A stretch of 64,000 nucleotides of DNA from Stomoxys calcitrans (lineage: Eukaryota > Arthropoda > Insecta > Diptera > Muscidae): contig NC_081555.1 of NCBI RefSeq assembly GCF_963082655.1, positions 25,292,776 through 25,356,775 of the forward strand, read 5' to 3'. Below are positions 23,165 to 32,623 of this stretch, piece after piece. Under the pieces are notes generated by a model. The model saw only the letters and a list, made by a program, of their open reading frames with translations. It did no database searches and was not told the DNA's origin. Numbering within the stretch: the first letter of the stretch is position 1; each line of letters begins with the position of its first letter. Position numbers and translations under genes: made by a program.

Positions 23165-23335
23165 TTGTTAAGGTCTTAGTTTAGGTAAGAGTGGCAGTCC
23201 TTTACAGACACACTTAGACAATTTTAAGTCCACAGTAGCATCAGACCAAGGCTTCTGGCGGGAATTCAACCTACGACCTCTGCACTGGCAATCCAAACAT
23301 GATACCAACTCGGCTACAAGGGCGCCGACTTTTTG
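23165..23335 (-). mobile_element. tRNA-derived SINE, family 2
   Basis: The minus strand starts near 23333 with GCGCCCTTGTAGCCGAGTTG, containing an A box (TAGCCGAGTTGGTA). A B box, GGTTGAATTCCC, lies about 50 nt later. A 3' tail follows (GTCTAAGTGTGTCTGTAAAG, then GACTGCCACTCTTACC) resembling the 3' tail of the LINE remnant at 4027-4480. Head plus LINE-like tail is the classic SINE architecture. Confidence 0.7.
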
Positions 23336-23499
23336 TTAAGGTCTTTCTTTCAAAAAAAATTTCATGTGTATCCGACCATTAGTTCAAAAGTTATAGCTTC
23401 TATAAAGTTAAAGGGGTCAAAAGTAGTCAACTTTGATACCCTTTAACTCATTCTGTATTTTTGTCATTTGAAACAATAAAAAGTATTTATTACAAATAT

Positions 23500-23670
23500 G
23501 AACACTGTGGAACAGCGAATGAGAAGACGAGAAGGTCAGTAGAGCTATTGGTATCATAACGGGACACACAGGACTACGAGCTCACTTATGTAAAATAGAT
23601 GCTGCAAGTGATAGCATGTGTAGGGCTTGCGGGGAAGATGATGAGACGTTGGAGCATTGTAACACATCGA
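23500..23670 (+). pseudogene. LINE ORF2 C-terminal Cys/His fragment
   Basis: The plus strand reads AIGIITGHTGLRAHLCKID, then SMCRACGEDDETLEHC, the post-RNase-H zinc-knuckle-like block of Jockey-type elements. It is cut off by the tandem-repeat element that starts next to it. Confidence 0.65.
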
Positions 23671-23671
23671 A

Positions 23672-25142
23672 ATATGCGTCTAAAACCCCATAAAGTATAT
23701 ATATTCTTGATTGTAATGACATTTTAAGTCAATTTTGCCATGTCCGTCCGTACGTCTGTCGAAAGTACGCAAACTTTCGAAGGAGTAAAGCTAGGCGCTT
23801 GAAAATTTGCACAAATACCTCCAATTAGTGTAGGTCAATTGGGATTGCAAATGGGCTATATCGGTCCATGTTGTGATATAGCTGCGATAGAAACCGAACT
23901 TGGATCTTGACTTCTTGAGCCTCTAGAGGGCGCAATTCATATTCGATTTGGCTGAAATTCTGCACGTGGTGCTTTGATATCACTTCCGACAACTGTGCTA
24001 AGTATGGTTCAAATCGGTCTGTAACCAGATACAGCCGCCATAAAACCGACCTTGGATCTTGATTTCTAATGCTTCTAGAGGGCGCAGTTGTTATCTGATT
24101 TGGGTGAAAAGTTGCATGAAGTGTTCTGGTATGACGCCCAACAATTGTGCAAAGTATAGTCTAAAACAGTCAATAACCTGATATAGCCGCCATATAAACA
24201 GATCTCATGATTACACTTCTAGAGCCCCTAGAGGGCGTAATTCCTATCCGATTTGGCTGAAATTTGGCGGAACGTGTTTCGTTATGACTTCCAACATATG
24301 TGCTAAGTATGGTCCAAAACGGGCCATAACCTGATATAGCCGCCATATAAACCGATCTGGGTCTTGACTTCTTTAGCTTCTAGAGGGCGCAATTCTTATC
24401 TGATTTGGGTGAAAATTTGAATGGAGTGCTTTATGTAGACTTCCAACAACTGTGTCAATTATGGTCTAAATCAGTACATATCCTGATATAGCCGCCATAT
24501 GAACCGTTTTCCTAATTAGACTGCTTGAGCCTCTAGGGGGCACATATCCTATTCAAATTGGCTAAAATTTGGATGACGTGTTTCGTTATGACTTTTAACA
24601 AATGTGCTAAGTACGGTTCAAATCGGTCCATAACCTGATATAGCTGCCATATAAACCTATCTTGGGTTTTGATTTTTTAGTTTCTAGAGGGCTCAATTCT
24701 TATCCGATTTGGCCGAATTTTCACATGGAGTGTTTTATGTTGACTTCCACCAACTGTGTCAAGTATTGTCTATATCAGTCCTTATTCTGATATAGCCGCA
24801 ATATAAACCGATCTACCTATTAGACTTCTTGGGCTTCTAGAGGGCTCAATTCTTATTCAATATGGTTGAAATTTTCCATATATCTTTTTGGTATGATTCC
24901 AACAACTGTTCGAAGTATGGTTAAATCGGTATATAACCTCATATAGTTGCCATATAAACCGATCTCCCTGTTTGACTTTTTGAGCCTCTGGAGGGCGCAA
25001 TTATTGCTCGATTTGCCTGAAATTTTGTAGGAGGTGTTTTTCTATTTGAAAAAGTCATTCATAGAACTTGACAAATGCGATAAATGTTGGAGGGTATATA
25101 AGATTCCGCCCGGCCGAACTTAGCACGCTTTTAATTGTACAA
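23672..25142 (-). mobile_element. Palindrome-ended tandem-repeat element, long copy
   Basis: The copy starts with CATAAAGTATATATATTC and CCGTCCGTACGTCTGTCG. Eight or so units of about 150-165 bp follow, each with GATATAGCCGCCATATAAAC, CTAGAGGGCGCAATTCTTAT and GATTTGGCTGAAATTT. It ends CGCCCGGCCGAACTTAGCA. No ORF of note is present. Confidence 0.75.
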
Positions 25143-25359
25143 GTTCCTCTGCTGTATTACTACATTTTCTTTATACACTTGATCTTTACATTGATGTTTC
25201 GGTCGGTGTTGATTCAAATGTCGTTTTTGCTGGCATATGACTTATTTTAAAAAATTTTTCAAAAAAATATTCGACTTTCCACTTTAAAAACTCTTACACA
25301 CCACATTACTCTTCACACACACACACATACTATTTACACTTGGAAGGATACGTTTTTTC

Positions 25360-25539
25360 TTAATCTGCACTTTCTTTACCTTCCACTTCTTCAACACCTT
25401 GAATTTTCTCCTTCGCCTTGTCAATTTCCTTTGGAATGGAAAGGGCCACACTATGCTCGGGCCATAGATCATTCAGTTTACCAATTAACTGTTTCATGCC
25501 TATGATAAATTGTAAAATTAAATTTATTTTCGTACTCAT
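25360..25539 (-). CDS. Small ORF, 59 residues, function unknown
   Basis: ATG 25539 has a strong insect start context (gcaccATGa). The frame encodes 59 residues: a hydrophobic N-terminal stretch (INLILQFIIGMKQLIG, residues 5-20), a middle DLWPEHS, and a charged C-terminal half (PKEIDKAKEKI, then EEVEGKESAD). This looks like a possible small membrane-anchored or mitochondrial peptide. Codon use appears non-random and it is unlike the surrounding repeat DNA. It lies in the long sgg intron, just after a tandem-repeat element ending near 25140. An alternative is that the start region is a 55-nt intron (a donor-like GTACG and an acceptor-like ATCATAG are present), giving a different N-terminus. I do not recognise the family. 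Confidence 0.4.
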   Translation of the reverse strand: MSTKINLILQFIIGMKQLIGKLNDLWPEHSVALSIPKEIDKAKEKIQGVEEVEGKESAD

Positions 25540-26749
25540 GGTGCTAGCAAACAATATTCGCTGAACGTCAAAGGAACTCAAGAAACCGCCATAGAGAGAA
25601 ATTGAGATCGATTATATTTCCAACAGCCAGTTAAGGCAACTTAAAAGCGTATGATTTGAATTATATTTTGAACAAAAAAAAAATATTATGTTACGGCTAT
25701 AATTAAAGCTTTGTTAGCTAAAGAAACAAATAAAAATTCTTATCCAAATAAAAAGATGATCAACACTGGCAGATAAGCATTATTTGGCTATTGTTTCAAA
25801 TTGTTTTTTTTTTAATAAGATAAGAAGAGAGGTAAATAAAAGATCTTATCGTTTGTTTTAGATTTGAAAAGTATTTGTTACCAAAAAAATAAAATAAACC
25901 AAATTCAAATACATTTCTAAAATTGTCAGAGCTCTATAACATATAAATGACACCAATGACCGATAATTTCATTTATTTTTTGACTTTCTATATGCTTGCA
26001 TGAGACATTTATTTCGTTTCTTGTTTTCATTTTTAATCCTATTGTTTTCTCTTTTATCTTTTATCAAAGACAGGTGTTCGCCGAAAACAAAAATCGTTAA
26101 AAATGAAATGGGAAAAATCAAATGACTTCTTTCTATTCCTCGATGAACTGTTTTCAAATCAGGTGTCAATCGCATTTTCTTAAAAAAAAAATAAAAACAG
26201 GTTATAATTAAATTTGGCATAAACAAATTTAGAATTGCAGTAACAAACAAATTCGTTGTTATTGCTGCTGTTTTTTTTTTATTTTAATTTTGGCTAAAAA
26301 TTTATTTTCTGTAAAAGTGTGTGACTTTTATTTTTTATTTCGTATGCATTTTTTGTTTCCTGTTTTTGTAAATAAGCGTTAAAAGAATTTAAGCAAAAAT
26401 TTCATAACAATATGGGTGTCACGTGGAAGAAATGCATGACTGAAAAAAAAAACAAAACAGTGCATAAGAATAATTGCTTCTGGGGTTTAAGATATCGAAA
26501 TACGTTATCGAATAAAAATACAAATTTTTATCCATAGTAAATATAATTTTTATTTGATGTATTGAAGCTCTAACAAGATACGATTCAAGTCTGAACAACT
26601 AGCCTTAAAATTATCAACAGTGAAAATAAATAAAAAAAAAAAATTGTAAAAACTGTATTATCGATACATAGGTACCAAAAATGTATAACCCTACCAATTT
26701 CGACAACAAAACAAAATCGAAAATATGTCGATAAATGGTTTTATTGCGA

Positions 26750-27460
26750 GTAAAGCAGAGTTTACATGGCACATTATGATTGTACTCAAAACGGTACATC
26801 GATTTTTTCTTTTCTTAGATTTTTTTTAATTTTTCATACTTTACTTTTCAATTCTTAACCTTATTTGTCACAGAATGTGTTTTTCTATACCTGTCAATTA
26901 ATGATTACTCATTTCTTTGTAAACGGAAATCGATAGACGTCATTCATCGAAAATAATCAAATGATTTTGATTTTTCAACCATAACTGATGGTTATGTGTA
27001 CATGTGACGCAGACTCCTTTCTTTTTACCAATACTAATACAATGGCCATACATCAGATGTACCATGTAAACTCAGCATAAAGCTCGATACACGCCTCTTA
27101 CGAAATGTTTGTTACTATAAGAAACGCATTGACATATCCTAAACGAAAATTCCTCATTTCTTAACCTTTTTTTTTGTCCCAGAACGTGTTTTTTAATATC
27201 TGTCAATTAATGATTACACATTTATTTGTAAACGGTAATCGATAGACATCATTCATCGAAAAAATCAAATGATTTAGATTTTTCAGCCATGACTGATGGT
27301 TATGTGTACATGTGGCGAATACATCTTTGTTTTCACCAATATTATTACAACGACCATACATCAGATGTGTCATGTAAACTCAGCATAAAGCTCGGTACAC
27401 GCCTCTAAAGAAATTTTTGTTGCTATAAGAAACGCATTGACATATCCCTTCCACTTTATT
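26750..27460. repeat. Direct duplication, about 306-bp step, with inverted edge
   Basis: TTCTTAACC at 26852 and 27158, CTGTCAATTAATGATTAC in both, CATCAGATGT then CATGTAAACTCAGCATAAAG in both, and GAAACGCATTGACATATCC at 27121 and 27429 define two copies. An inverted piece, GAGTTTACATGGCACAT, lies at about 26759, so the ends may be those of a MITE. Confidence 0.75.
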
Positions 27461-28654
27461 CCACTTTTTTAGTGTTTCAGGGTGACATTGCAAAAGCTGT
27501 GAATATTTTCTAACTTCATTTAATGAAAATAAGCTGAAATTGATACGATAATTGACCATAAAAAACTGCAAAATTGAATATATAGACACGTTAGTATATC
27601 AACTTTTTTCGATTTATAATCGATTTCTCATTCGATTATAGGTAAGTGTGCCAGACATCTTTAGAAAACTGTTTATCTTCTTGATAAGCATTTAAGTTAT
27701 GAATTCTTTTACATTATTTTATTTCCAAGGGAGTGAGGGAGAGAGAGAGAGTTGAGCTATATTGGTGTGAACATGAACTAGAATGGGAGATTTTCATTCA
27801 TTAAAGGAAAGAAAGGGCCCGGGTTACAAGTCGATTGGTCAGACAAAATAAATTATAAAAAAACTTGATTAAGAAATTTTATATTTTGACGGTAATGTGG
27901 AGTACAGAAGTGACCTCAACACCATTAATGGGCGTTTCTGTTTTGGTTAGGACCTTCATCCGCACTGTGGAGTTCTCCACACGACTCTCTTTATACTCTT
28001 TATGAGAGCATATTGTTAATTATAGATTTTTCTATTCATTGTCGTTATTTACAAAATCAAATAAATGAAGCCTCGAAGAAGTGAAATATGGTGAATATGA
28101 AAGACTAAAAGCCATCCAGTTCAAGTCATGAGAAGTGCATAGTAAAGTAATCGATATCAAATGATAAATCCCGATAACACATTCTTTATCGTATAATGTA
28201 AAGTGTTACAATAACCCAAGTCCAATGCTAAAAAGATGACTGGATACTTTTAAGATGCAAGGAATTATAAATTTCATAAATTTGGATATCTTCAAAACAC
28301 TACAGGTGAACTGGTACCTCTGGAAATGTCTCAATTTAAATGCATGTCTTTTGTTTGTGATAGGGCTCGACAGATGGTCTAAATGCCAAGAAGACTATCG
28401 CAATATATGCTAAGAGATTGAAGTTAAATGAATCGATTTCTGTTATCGGTTTTTTTTTTTAAAGAACTAGTTAGTTCAACATGATGAACTATTCAGCAAA
28501 ATAAACTAAAACATTATGAGTCTACACTCTAGGCGAATGTAATTTTACTTCTAGTAAACGGAACAGCGAGGATATTTTTCTATGAAATGCCAAATTTAGG
28601 AGTTATGGTATTCCACAATGGGCGTGTGACATGCGCCCATACTATGACATACCA

Positions 28655-28836
28655 TACCACACCATAACTTTTAAGCTCAATGATTAGGGACCTCTTTTTA
28701 TAGCCGACTCCGAATGGCTGATTACCTAAGGTAACTACCTCGCAAGTGTCGACAGGACTAGGAGGGAATGGCCACCGTTAAAAAGGGGATGACAATCGCG
28801 TTCAGCACTCAAAGCGGGACATGTCAAAAAGTGCTA
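28655..28836 (-). mobile_element. tRNA-derived SINE family 1, decayed, truncated by the Tc1-like element
   Basis: The plus strand shows AAGCTCAATGATTAGGGACC and TTTTTATAGCCGACTCCGAA, then decayed forms of the TTTGTGAGGTA and GGTGGTTTTCCCC segments. The sequence stops at the TA where the Tc1-like element begins. Confidence 0.6.
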
Positions 28837-28838
28837 TA

Positions 28839-29061
28839 CAGCGGTCAAAAAAAGTATTCATCATTAGCAAAATTGATAATAAATTCACTTATTTTGGGTA
28901 ATTGAAGAAAATTTAAAGTAAACAAATAATGCAGTTTTATGCAATAGTTTATTTTTCGTAATATGTTTTAAAATAAATTCAAAAAATAAATTTAATTAGC
29001 GCAAAAAATGCAATTTTATATAATAACACCAAAAACAGAACAAAAAAAGTATTCATCATTG
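28839..29061 (+). repeat. Left IR/DR terminal inverted repeat of the Tc1-like element
   Basis: The outer direct repeat (28839-28865) and the inner one (29037-29061) share AAAAAAAGTATTCATCATT. They are probably the two transposase binding sites. The outer copy has GCGGT where the inner has a shorter sequence, a common asymmetry in IR/DR elements. Confidence 0.85.
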
Positions 29062-29188
29062 ATGTGCTATCATCAAAGTCAAATTCAAATATTATTTGGG
29101 AATCCCCCTTTTCTGTTTTATTTAGTAAAGGAGGCTTTGCCCTTGACAGCAAATATTTAATTTCATTGAAAATATAGTTTTTGTCAAA

Positions 29189-30217
29189 ATGGGTCGTAAG
29201 CAAAACGAGGTTTCTGATGAGGTAAAAGTTTTGATAATAAAACACCACAGGAATGGTTTAACTCAAAAAACTATCAGTGAAATATTAAATAGACCACGAT
29301 CTACTATACAATCCATCATCAGAAAGTGGACAGAAACGAAAACTGTTGACAATAAACCAAGATCTGGTCGACCAAAAGCACTTTCAGTTGGAGATGTGCG
29401 TTGGCTAGTGCGGCAAGTTCAGAAAACTCCGAAGACAAATGCGACCATTCTTCGTAAAAACACTATGGAATATTTAGGGAAGGAAGTTACTACACAAACA
29501 ATTCGAAATACACTCAAAAGGCATAGTTACAGAGGAAGAACTGCACGTAAGAAGCCCTTTATAAATAAAATAAACCGAGTGAAAAGGCTAAACTTCGCAA
29601 AAATGTATGTAAAACAGCCCGAATCATTTTGGAAAACAGTCATTTTTGCAGACGAGAGCAAGTTTAATCTTTTTGGGTGCGATGGAAAGGTCATAGTGTA
29701 CAGAAAACCAAATACAGAGCTTGAAGAACGAAACACAGTTGCTACTGTAAAACATGGTGGAGGTGGTTTAATGGTTTGGGGGTGTATGGCGGCTTCAGGA
29801 GCGGGAAATCTTGAAATTATTAATGGAGTAATGGATCATAAGTATTACATTGACATTTTAAAGAGGAATTTAAAAGATAGTGCTGTAAAACTTGGGCTTG
29901 GTAATAACTTTCAATATTATCAAGATAATGACGCCAAACATTCTGCTTTAAATACCAAGATGTGGATGCTGTATAACTGCCCCAAAGTCATTAAAACTCC
30001 TCCTCAAAGTCCCGACTTGAACCCAATTGAACATCTTTGGGAACATCTCGAACGCAAATTGAGAACGCGCAATTTTTCGAGCAAGAGTCAAATGCAACAG
30101 GTGATAATGGAGGAATGGACTAATATAGACCAAAATATAACCGCTAAATTAGTCCAATCGATGTCAAACCGTTTAAAAGAAGTTATAAGACGCGGTGGTC
30201 GAATAACAAAGTATTAA
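29189..30217 (+). CDS. Tc1-like transposase, DD34E, apparently intact
   Basis: The protein has 342 residues, full length for the family, from ATG 29189 to TAA. Residues 10-55 form the first paired-type helix-turn-helix (TQKTISEILNRPRSTIQ). A GRP motif follows at 60-62 and a second DNA-binding helix region spans about 65-115. The catalytic triad is Asp155 (VIFADES), Asp246 (YYQDND) and Glu281 (SPDLNPIEHLWE), with 34 residues between the last two, the Tc1 signature. A glycine-rich box HGGGGLMVWGCM lies at 189-200. The protein should bind the direct repeats in the element's ends and cut and paste it into TA sites. No stop or frameshift is present, so it may be active. Confidence 0.95.
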   Translation: MGRKQNEVSDEVKVLIIKHHRNGLTQKTISEILNRPRSTIQSIIRKWTETKTVDNKPRSGRPKALSVGDVRWLVRQVQKTPKTNATILRKNTMEYLGKEVTTQTIRNTLKRHSYRGRTARKKPFINKINRVKRLNFAKMYVKQPESFWKTVIFADESKFNLFGCDGKVIVYRKPNTELEERNTVATVKHGGGGLMVWGCMAASGAGNLEIINGVMDHKYYIDILKRNLKDSAVKLGLGNNFQYYQDNDAKHSALNTKMWMLYNCPKVIKTPPQSPDLNPIEHLWEHLERKLRTRNFSSKSQMQQVIMEEWTNIDQNITAKLVQSMSNRLKEVIRRGGRITKY

Positions 30218-30256
30218 TTTTTTTAAATTATGTTATTTATTTTTTTGTTTTTTTGC

Positions 30257-30478
30257 AATGATGAATACTTTTTTTGTTTAATTTTTTGTGTTCAGCTGTA
30301 AAATGGCCCTTTTTGTTCCAATAAATACTATTTTTTTCTTTAAAAACAATGAAATTGTGTACATATATATCACACAAGCACTACTGCATCATTAGTTTAA
30401 TATGTTTTTATTCCAATTGTCTTTTGTAGACTTATTAAAAAAAAAACATTGAATGATGAATACTTTTTTTGACCGCTG
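30257..30478 (-). repeat. Right IR/DR terminal inverted repeat of the Tc1-like element
   Basis: This mirrors the left end, with the inner direct repeat at 30257-30279 and the outer at 30452-30478, both carrying AATGATGAATAC on the plus strand. Confidence 0.85.
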
Positions 30479-30480
30479 TA

Positions 30481-30660
30481 CATCGCATACTGGAGAAGAA
30501 TTTGATGAGGAGAAAGCTTTACGCATGATGGGTGTAGTTCACAAATCCACCATTGCGATGGAAAATATCAATGAATTACAGCTCAAACCGCTTCGGAACG
30601 CACCTCATTTGCCAGATTTAGCTCTCACAGGATATATTTTTTTTTATTTTGTGTCGAGCT
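30481..30660 (+). pseudogene. Possible mariner-type transposase remnant
   Basis: Directly after the Tc1-like element the plus strand reads LKPLRNAPHLPDLALTGYIFF. This resembles the LPHPPYSPDLAPSDYFLF block around the third catalytic Asp of mariner transposases (DD34D). The piece is short and decayed, and the catalytic position reads Gly rather than Asp. Confidence 0.35.
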
Positions 30661-30689
30661 AACGTCGTAAAGCTTCAGTGGGGCACAAT

Positions 30690-31445
30690 ACGCATACCTC
30701 AAAGGCAGATCGGTGGAGACGGTCCTTCATGAGGTGGTACAGGAGGTGGTACAGGAGGTGGTACAGGAGGTCGAGACGTCCCTCCGACAGAAGGATTACT
30801 TTTTGGCGGCCTTCTTGGATATTAAGAGGCCTTGGAGGATTCACCCCATAATCTCCCAGTGAACCAATAATATGCTTTACGGCACGATTATTAATGGGAA
30901 CCTGGGAGATAGTGTGGTCAGAAGGCGGGAGACCAGAGGAACATCCCAAGGAGGGTGTTCTCGCCGATTCTATGGAACCTTGTGATTAATGAAATCCTGT
31001 TGGATCTTAATGGGGATGGCACGAGAATTATCGCTTATGCGGACGACGTCGTGCTGCTGGTCCGAGGCAGGTTTCTGTGGACGGTCAGCTAGATCATGGA
31101 AGGGTCACTGAGTAGGTTATCGCGATGGGCTACCAGAAATAGGTTCAGGATCAACCCAGATAAAAGGGAGCTGGTGCTCTTCACGCATAGATATAAGATA
31201 TCTGAGTTCAGACTCCCGTCCTTGGACGGCGTCACCCTGAGCTTTCGAAGGAAGCGAAGTACCTTGACATAGTCCTCGATTCGAAACTGTCCTGGAAGAG
31301 GCACTGTGAGTTTTTAAATCCTGCAGAAGGATGTTCGGTAGGAAATGGGGTGTAACTCCCAAGATGTTTTATTGCATGTTTACGGCCATCGTGAGGCCAG
31401 TACTGACCTATGGAGCACTGGTATGGTGGAAGGTCGTAGAGAGAG
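30690..31445 (+). pseudogene. Decayed non-LTR reverse transcriptase fragment
   Basis: The plus strand carries RGTSQGG near 30935, DLNGDGTRIIAYADDVVLL near 31000-31055 (active site YADD), RWATRNRFRINPDKRELVLF near 31120, and RRMFGRKWGVTPKMFYCMF then VRPVLTYGALVWW near 31325-31425. The order matches RT, thumb and C-terminal blocks of a Jockey/R1-type ORF2. Frameshifts and stops between blocks make it dead. Confidence 0.75.
30730..30772. repeat. Short tandem repeat, 15-bp unit, three copies
   Basis: GAGGTGGTACAG recurs three times in tandem (AGGAGGTGGTAC unit). The minus-strand translation reads LLYHLLYHLLYHL. Confidence 0.85.
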
Positions 31446-31790
31446 GAGTTGCATATTTATTCGATTCTTCCATTCCATTCCATTCTTCATATAAATTTTT
31501 CGTAAGTATTACACTTTCAGAGTTTTAATTCAAATGGCAATACATATCGTGTGATAGTAACTTAAATATGCAGTAGAATCTGATTTTCACTGCATGTGCG
31601 ATGATATAAGATCTGCCTTTAATCGAAAGAGTTGCATATTAATTCAAAAATCCATATTTCATACTAAATTTTTCGTATGTATCACACAATATGTACAACT
31701 TTCAGAGTTTCAATCATTGAAAATTCAAATGACAATACATATCGTGTGATAGCAACTTAAATATGCAGTAAATTCTGATTTTCATCGAAT
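31446..31790. repeat. Direct duplication, about 181-bp step
   Basis: GAGTTGCATATT, then ACTTTCAGAGTTT, GGCAATACATATCGTGTGAT (or GACAATAC in copy 2) and ACTTAAATATGCAGTA appear in both 31446-31600 and 31628-31790. Confidence 0.8.
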
Positions 31791-31867
31791 AAATACAATT
31801 AGTCCCGAAACATAATTTTTTCGATAAATCATTTCTTTTAAGATTTTTTTAATCGATTTTGTGTTTG

Positions 31868-31983
31868 AAAAAAGGAAACCCCCTATCATTGAGCTTAAAC
31901 TTGAATCAAACTGCACTCATTGATATTTGAGAAATTTCCTCCTGTTCTTTAGTGGAATGTTCATGGGTAGACTTTGCATTTTT
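31868..31983 (+). mobile_element. 3' fragment of SINE family 1
   Basis: CCCCCTATCATTGAGCTTAA, then TTAGTGGAATGTTCATGGG and TTTGCATTT match the distal half of the SINE copies at 14655-14956 and 42630-42895. The tRNA head is absent. Confidence 0.6.
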
Positions 31984-32623
31984 GTTTGAGAAATGATAAA
32001 CCATCTACACTTGTGCCCCTTCAAGAAATACTTTTCATTCGATTATTCATTCAAATCAGCTGTTTTCCTACTATAAAAGTAACAGCTGTTTTTAAGATCT
32101 TAGCTAACGCAGGCTTTTATTTAAATGAAACAACCTTACAGAGTTTGGAACATACCATAAACAACCTTGAAACAACATTTCAGAATTTGGAATATACCAT
32201 ATACGGAATTTAATGATCAAGTGAATAACCAAGTGCGTGTTTTGCTTTAGTTTCAAGTCGATTACGTGAGTATGGTTATCAAATCAGCTGATTCAAGAGA
32301 AACTGCGACACTGTTTGGCAGGTTTTGAATTTAGAGACAACATTTGAATGTACCAAGCGTAAGAACTCATTAGATTTTTAGAATATAAATGAAAGTTATA
32401 CAAAATTGTTTAATTAAATTCAATTAACATCAGCAGTTGGAAGTAAACGATCTCAGAATATCTCTCAACTTTAAGAAAACCTCTTTTTATAGGTTAAAAA
32501 ATTCTAAGAATACTATAATTAAGGCATGGTTTCTTTAAAAAATGAATTTTCAAATCTTCGATTAGTTATCAATTTCACTACTAGGGTCACAGTTCTTCGA
32601 TTGGATTATAAGTTTTGAGAGGA

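Larger units (their letters stand above)
28839..30478 (+). mobile_element. Tc1-like DNA transposon with IR/DR ends
   Basis: The element is 1,640 bp, starts CAGCGGTC and ends GACCGCTG, with TA on each side (28837-28838 and 30479-30480). The terminal inverted repeats are about 222 bp. Each holds an outer and an inner copy of a GTATTCATCATT direct repeat: 28839-28865 and 29037-29061 on the left, 30257-30279 and 30452-30478 on the right. One uninterrupted transposase gene fills the middle. It appears inserted beside or into a decayed tRNA-derived SINE copy. Termini, TA duplication and open reading frame are all intact, so it is young. Confidence 0.93.

Noticed and set aside
25360..25581. Longer 73-codon version of the small ORF starting at 25581
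   Set aside because: It begins with TTG, while ATG 25539 has a strong start context.
27618..27652. Plus-strand AG|GTAAGTG juxtaposition (CATTCGATTATAGGTAAGTG), like a recursive splice site
   Set aside because: It lies on the strand opposite to sgg and no plus-strand gene is evident here, so it has no intron to serve.
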